Shown here: positions 30,390 through 33,620 of the stretch, piece by piece | Layout: the number at the start of each line of letters is the position of its first letter | How positions within the stretch are numbered: position 1 is the first letter of the stretch | From: an uncultured Porphyromonadaceae bacterium | GTDB lineage: Bacteria > Bacteroidota > Bacteroidia > Bacteroidales > Muribaculaceae | Reading direction: 5' to 3' | Length of the DNA: 33,620 nt | Assembly (NCBI GenBank): GCA_937989585.1 | Contig: CALKRW010000019.1 | Span: 1 to 33,620, forward strand | Program-made: the position numbers and the translations under genes | The notes under the pieces: model-generated | Database searches by the model: none | What the model saw: the letters and a program-made list of their open reading frames with translations, nothing else | What the model was told of the DNA's origin: nothing

Positions 30390-31871
30390 TTATTTCCGTA
30401 CGGTTTTCAGGCTTGCGCGTCGTCCGTCGGTGAGGCCTGCCGTAAGCACGAAGATGCTGCCGTCGAAGTCGCCCGTGGGTATGGTCACGGTCTGTGCCGC
30501 GGGCCTGAGGGCGGCGAGCAGCCTGCCGCTGAGGTCGTACAGGCTCAGCGACTCGATGTCGTGGCCCGTGCATTCCACAATCAGGTCGTTTCCCTCGAAA
30601 CGCGCGTCCAGCGTTGCGTCACTGTCGGCGAGGACCTTGTCGGCCCCCGACTCGTCGAAGGTGAAGTCGGCCCACTGTCCGGCATTGCGGAACATCTCGG
30701 CGTAGCCCGGTGCCACATGCAGTGTGACGGCCGGCTGGTCGACGCCGCGCCACACATCGGTGCCGGTCGCCGGGACTGCCGTAAGCGCGTGAGCGTTGAT
30801 TGCCTCCAGGCCTGTCATGCCCTCCATGGCGAAATCGCCCACCGAGTCGAGCGCCGCAGGCATTCTCAGCGTGCGCACCTTCGTGACGTCCTTCATTGCG
30901 AACTTTCCGATGGTTGCGATGTCCTCCGTCAGGTGTATCTCCACAAGGTTCCGGGCGCCCTTGAACACGCGTTCGGGCAGGGCGGTGATCCGTGACGGAA
31001 GATTAATGTCCGTCAGGGCCGCGTCCTCGAAGAACGCTCCGTCGCCTATGGCTGTGACGGAATGCGGAAGACGTACCGACGCGAGCGCGGGACACGATGC
31101 GAAAGCGCGCTCCCCGATGCTCCTGAGCGACTTAGCCCCCGAGAGGTCTGCCGAACTCAGTCCGGAAAACTCGAAGGCACGTGCGCCGATTTCGCTTACT
31201 GCATCTCCGAAGTCGTATTCCCGCAGGCTCGTGCATCCCTGGAACGCGGCGTCGCCTACCGCACCGATGCCGGCAGTCCCGCTGACCTCGGAGAGGCTCG
31301 TGCAGCCGGCGAAGGCTCCGGCGGGGATTGACCGCAGGCCCGATACGTCAGCCCGGGCGAGTGCCGTGCAGCCCTTGAAGGCATCCTTGCCCACGCGGGC
31401 TGTCGTGAGGGTCACTTCGGTCAGTGACGTGCATGTGGCGAAAGCACCGTAGCCTATCGAGTCTACCTGCGTGAGGTCGATCGACCGTATCCCTGAGCCG
31501 GCGAAGGCGCCGTCCGCAATGGTCAGGCGCTGCCCGGCGGGGAGGACCACGCGTCCTGCACTGAGCCCGCTGAACGCGAGCGGGGGAATGACTCCCTCGG
31601 CGTAAGTCTCGCTGCGGTGCAGCATGGGGCCGGCGTAGGCCTCGATTACGGCCTCGGACAGGTCAAGGACATCAAGTCCGCCGAGTCTGTCGCCGATATA
31701 ATATATGTCGGCGGCATTGACGGGGCCTGACACCTTCAGGCTGCTTTCCGTGGCGCTGATGTTCTTTTGCGAGAGGGTTCCGGCCATGGTGCTGGCGATG
31801 TCAAGGGCCAGGGCATGGCTGCAGCACAGCAGTATGCATGTCGTGACTGTGACGAGAGGTATTCGCTTCAT
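30390..31871 (-). CDS. Secreted BspA-like LRR protein with sorting-type C-terminus
   Basis: 493 residues from the ATG at 31871, chosen because the signal peptide (MKRIPLVTVTTCILLCC, then SHALAL) starts there; an upstream in-frame ATG at 31916 would add an N-terminus without signal features. The body is a run of LRR_5 repeats (IADGAFAGSGIRSIDLTQ, IGYGAFATCTSLTEVTL, and others). The last ~65 residues (SLYDLSGRLLAAL, then GRRASLKTVRK) resemble a Por/type IX secretion sorting domain. It is probably surface-exposed or exported. It is unrelated in sequence detail to the cytoplasmic LRR proteins of the six-gene operon. Confidence 0.85.
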   Translation of the reverse strand: MKRIPLVTVTTCILLCCSHALALDIASTMAGTLSQKNISATESSLKVSGPVNAADIYYIGDRLGGLDVLDLSEAVIEAYAGPMLHRSETYAEGVIPPLAFSGLSAGRVVLPAGQRLTIADGAFAGSGIRSIDLTQVDSIGYGAFATCTSLTEVTLTTARVGKDAFKGCTALARADVSGLRSIPAGAFAGCTSLSEVSGTAGIGAVGDAAFQGCTSLREYDFGDAVSEIGARAFEFSGLSSADLSGAKSLRSIGERAFASCPALASVRLPHSVTAIGDGAFFEDAALTDINLPSRITALPERVFKGARNLVEIHLTEDIATIGKFAMKDVTKVRTLRMPAALDSVGDFAMEGMTGLEAINAHALTAVPATGTDVWRGVDQPAVTLHVAPGYAEMFRNAGQWADFTFDESGADKVLADSDATLDARFEGNDLIVECTGHDIESLSLYDLSGRLLAALRPAAQTVTIPTGDFDGSIFVLTAGLTDGRRASLKTVRK

Positions 31872-31913
31872 TTGTGACGGTACGGGGAAGTTTGGGTGTG
31901 ACGGATGTTCGCG

Positions 31914-31921
31914 CAAAGATA
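31914..31921 (-). promoter_or_regulatory. Candidate -7 box of the secreted LRR gene
   Basis: The - strand reads TATCTTTG about 42 bp upstream of the ATG at 31871; no well-placed -33 element. Confidence 0.4.
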
Positions 31922-31996
31922 CAGATTATAGTGCAAACCCGCAACTCCCCGCCGCAGAATCTATTCGTGCCTCGGTCCTCTAGCCGTGCGCGGGAC

Positions 31997-32629
31997 TTAC
32001 TTGCCGATGACCTTCAGGAGTTCGACGTCGAAGATCAGGGTCTGGTTGGGGCCGATCACGCCGCCTGCGCCGTTGGGACCGTATGCCAGTTGCGAGGGGA
32101 TGAACAGGCGCCATTTCGAGCCGGCCTTCATCAGTTGCAGGGCCTCGACCCATCCGGGAATGACCTGTGTCACGCCGAAGGTTGCGGGCTGGCCGCGGTC
32201 TACCGACGAGTCGAACACGGTGCCGTCGATTAGTTTTCCGGTGTAGTGTACCTCGACCTGGTCTTCGGCTGTGGGCATGGGGCCGTCGCCTTCGGTCAGC
32301 ACCTCGTACTGCAGGCCCGAGGGAGTGGTCTTCACCTCTACGCGCTTGCCGTTCTCGGCCAGGAATGCCTCGCCGGCCTTGGCATTCACCTCGCCCATCT
32401 TGGCGGCGGCCTCACGCTGTTTCTCCTCCATGGCCTGGAAGTACTTCTGGATTTCGGCCTTGGCCTCGTCGTAACTCATCTTGGGGGCCAGACCGTCGAA
32501 TACGGCGGCAACACCGTCTGCAAAGTCCTGCACGTCAATCTTCTCGATGCCCGAGGCACGGAAATTGTTGCCCATGCTCAGACCGAGGGCGTAACTGATG
32601 CGGTCGAATTGTTTCTCGTTATTTTCCAT
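31997..32629 (-). CDS. FKBP-type peptidyl-prolyl isomerase (FklB-like)
   Basis: 210 residues, no signal peptide. The N-terminal helical dimerisation part (about 1-95, ISYALGLSMGNNFRASG) is typical of FklB/FkpA-type enzymes. The FKBP domain (about 115-208) has VEVHYTGKLIDGTVFDSS, GVTQVIPGWVEAL, AYGPNGAGGVIGPN and LIFDVELLKV, retaining the Tyr, Phe, Asp and Trp pocket residues. It isomerises X-Pro bonds and assists folding; the lack of a signal peptide suggests a cytoplasmic form. Confidence 0.95.
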   Translation of the reverse strand: MENNEKQFDRISYALGLSMGNNFRASGIEKIDVQDFADGVAAVFDGLAPKMSYDEAKAEIQKYFQAMEEKQREAAAKMGEVNAKAGEAFLAENGKRVEVKTTPSGLQYEVLTEGDGPMPTAEDQVEVHYTGKLIDGTVFDSSVDRGQPATFGVTQVIPGWVEALQLMKAGSKWRLFIPSQLAYGPNGAGGVIGPNQTLIFDVELLKVIGK

Positions 32630-32736
32630 AATTTTGTTGGTATTTTTATGTTAGTATTATGATATTCACGTTTGTCTGTCATGGCTCGGACACGGAGCCG
32701 CTTAATAGAGAACAAAATCCGTGCCAAAAAGTCTCA

Positions 32737-32744
32737 CAAAGTTA
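32737..32744 (-). promoter_or_regulatory. Candidate -7 box of the FKBP gene
   Basis: The - strand reads TAACTTTG about 108 bp upstream of the ATG; the -33 element (CGAA in place of CAAA on the + strand) is imperfect. Confidence 0.35.
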
Positions 32745-32783
32745 ATAAAAAAGCGCGATTGTCCGAAATCACAATAAAATGTG

Positions 32784-32791
32784 TATCTTTG
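32784..32791 (+). promoter_or_regulatory. Divergent + strand -7 box leading into the structured region
   Basis: TATCTTTG (TAnnTTTG) with a TTG 22 bp before it. No + strand gene follows within the window, so the transcript would be a leader or noncoding RNA running into the structures beyond 32860. Confidence 0.35.
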
Positions 32792-32861
32792 CTAACGGAA
32801 GTTACGAAAAGAGTGTAATTTATTGGAAATGAGCGTAGGTTAATTGCTCTTGATAGTAATA

Positions 32862-32948
32862 GGTTACGATTTAGTTAGTTATCTACTGCATTATCCTTCT
32901 GCGCGTTGCGTAACCTTCAAAGAACTCTTCGTATGCAAAAGTAGCTAT
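32862..32948. other. Inverted repeat and candidate integration-site-like motif
   Basis: GGTTACG (32862-32868) pairs with CGTAACC (32909-32915). Just beyond, GCAAAAGTAGC reads GCTACTTTTGC on the - strand, close to the GTAnnTTTGC core used by CTnDOT-type integrases, though it equally fits a -7 box. This is a possible element boundary; no integrase is in the window. Confidence 0.3.
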
Positions 32949-33014
32949 TTAATTCGAGATTTTGATATAAACTCCCGTTTTTTATCCCCTCATTCATAAG
33001 AATTTTCCGTAAAA

Positions 33015-33147
33015 GCGGTATTGTCCGTCGGCACACCATTGCCCAAAACGAGTTTGGAACAAACGTGTGCCGACTACCGCATAGCTGGAGAAAAGGGCAT
33101 TGCCTCACGCCTAAACGATGTTTAGACAGATGAAGCAATGCCCCTTT
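33015..33147 (+). other. Strongly structured noncoding region: two long stem-loops ending in a T-run
   Basis: First structure: GCGGTA (33015-33020) pairs with TACCGC (33075-33080) and, after a bulge, GTCGGCACAC (33027-33036) pairs with GTGTGCCGAC (33065-33074). Second: GGGCATTGC (33095-33103) pairs with GCAATGCCC (33135-33143), enclosing CTAAAC/GTTTAG (33111-33125), followed by CTTTCTTTT. The second could terminate + strand transcription. The arrangement looks like an attenuator or regulatory leader; I recall similar sequence from Bacteroides conjugative elements but cannot verify it. Confidence 0.5.
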
Positions 33148-33620
33148 CTTTTGCGCCTATGCCAAGAGGTGCTTTTACGGGTTTTCAAATGATTTTTCTT
33201 TTTTCGCTGTCTCTTTTGCCGGAAGCGGAAAGTGAATGCAGAGTGTGTCAGCCTGCCCCATGAATGAAACAGGCGCCCACACACAGCCGGACAAACCGGG
33301 AAGAATGATTGTTGCCACCCGGCTGAACAAGTTCCGTCGGATCGGAAACAATCATACTTCCTTTGTTGTGGTTTGCCCTTTTCACGCTTCCGGTGATGTC
33401 TTTTTCCTTTTGGTGATTCTTTTTTTTACGGATTTTCCCCTGAAGTTTTTTTCTACACAATCTGCCTCTGTTTTCGTTTACCTCCATTTTGCGCCTTTCA
33501 GTAAGCCGCATCAGTCAGTCATTTTCGTTCTGGGCGCAAAGGTAATTCCGGGATTGGACGGGAAAGCAAGGTCAAGCCTCCTGTTTTCGGTAAAAATCTC
33601 CAGCCCTGCGGGTAGTATTT
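33148..33620. other. Right-edge region without a confident gene
   Basis: A 10-bp-class inverted repeat, ATGATTGTT (33305-33313) and AACAATCAT (33347-33355), is visible. A - strand frame of 87 codons (33248-33511), Lys/Arg-rich at its start, crosses it but shows no family features and may be incidental. Codon use and the lack of a promoter argue against a normal gene. Confidence 0.4.

Noticed and set aside
32917..33138. 73-codon - strand frame over the structured region
   Set aside because: It crosses both long stem-loops; its composition follows the palindromes and no start signal is present.

Overview
The window looks like Bacteroidales chromosome, plausibly Muribaculaceae-like (genus not determinable here). 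Reasons: many upstream regions carry the Bacteroidetes promoter signature (TTTG about 19-21 nt before TAnnTTTG), Shine-Dalgarno sequences are mostly absent, and the families are typical of the order (DUF3575, DUF362, BspA-type leucine-rich repeat proteins, a cysteine-free Mrp, trmB-mrp-aroQ linkage).

Layout. (1) 1-3.55 kb: an AT-rich + strand cluster cut by the left edge: the second AAA+ module of a ClpB-like unfoldase, a cytoplasmic Ig-like repeat protein, a DUF4407 membrane/coiled-coil protein, and a 52-residue basic protein coupled by an ATGA overlap. (2) 4-7 kb: a secreted DUF362 protein, a RibD-C/DHFR-like reductase with repeat elements in front of its start, and an AraC regulator. (3) 7-13 kb: a - strand run of poorly known genes (HD phosphohydrolase, 125-aa protein, zinc-ribbon protein, two-part 569-aa protein, 287-aa protein). 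It is interrupted by an oppositely oriented AbiE toxin-antitoxin cassette lying between two ~153-bp direct repeats. (4) 13.1-21.7 kb: a tight six-gene - strand operon: LRR protein, zinc-ribbon/TerB-like protein, FHA-like/TPR protein, small LRR protein, 1039-aa zinc-ribbon/SPFH/coiled-coil protein, second LRR protein. The outer LRR genes share a 525-bp near-identical 5' segment. This is the best candidate for an undescribed system. (5) 21.9-25.6 kb: a small inverted-repeat element with a candidate sRNA, hicAB, a broken AlbA_2-type gene, and an RloA/RloB (AbiL-like) pair. (6) 25.6-32.6 kb: tRNA-Lys(CTT), then core genes on the - strand (DUF3575, TatD, aroQ, mrp, trmB, a secreted LRR protein, an FKBP isomerase). 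(7) 32.7-33.6 kb: a noncoding, strongly structured stretch that may be the edge of an integrative element.

Functionally, 10-25.6 kb reads as a defence/accessory island (AbiE, HicAB, RloAB, plus the SPFH-FHA-TerB-LRR operon) beside a housekeeping block. The SPFH protein is the likely membrane scaffold of the six-gene operon. The FHA-like, TerB-like and zinc-ribbon proteins would be signalling or assembly partners, and the LRR proteins with variable acidic tails would be recognition or effector parts. These roles are inferred; only the domain resemblances and the operon structure are read from the sequence.
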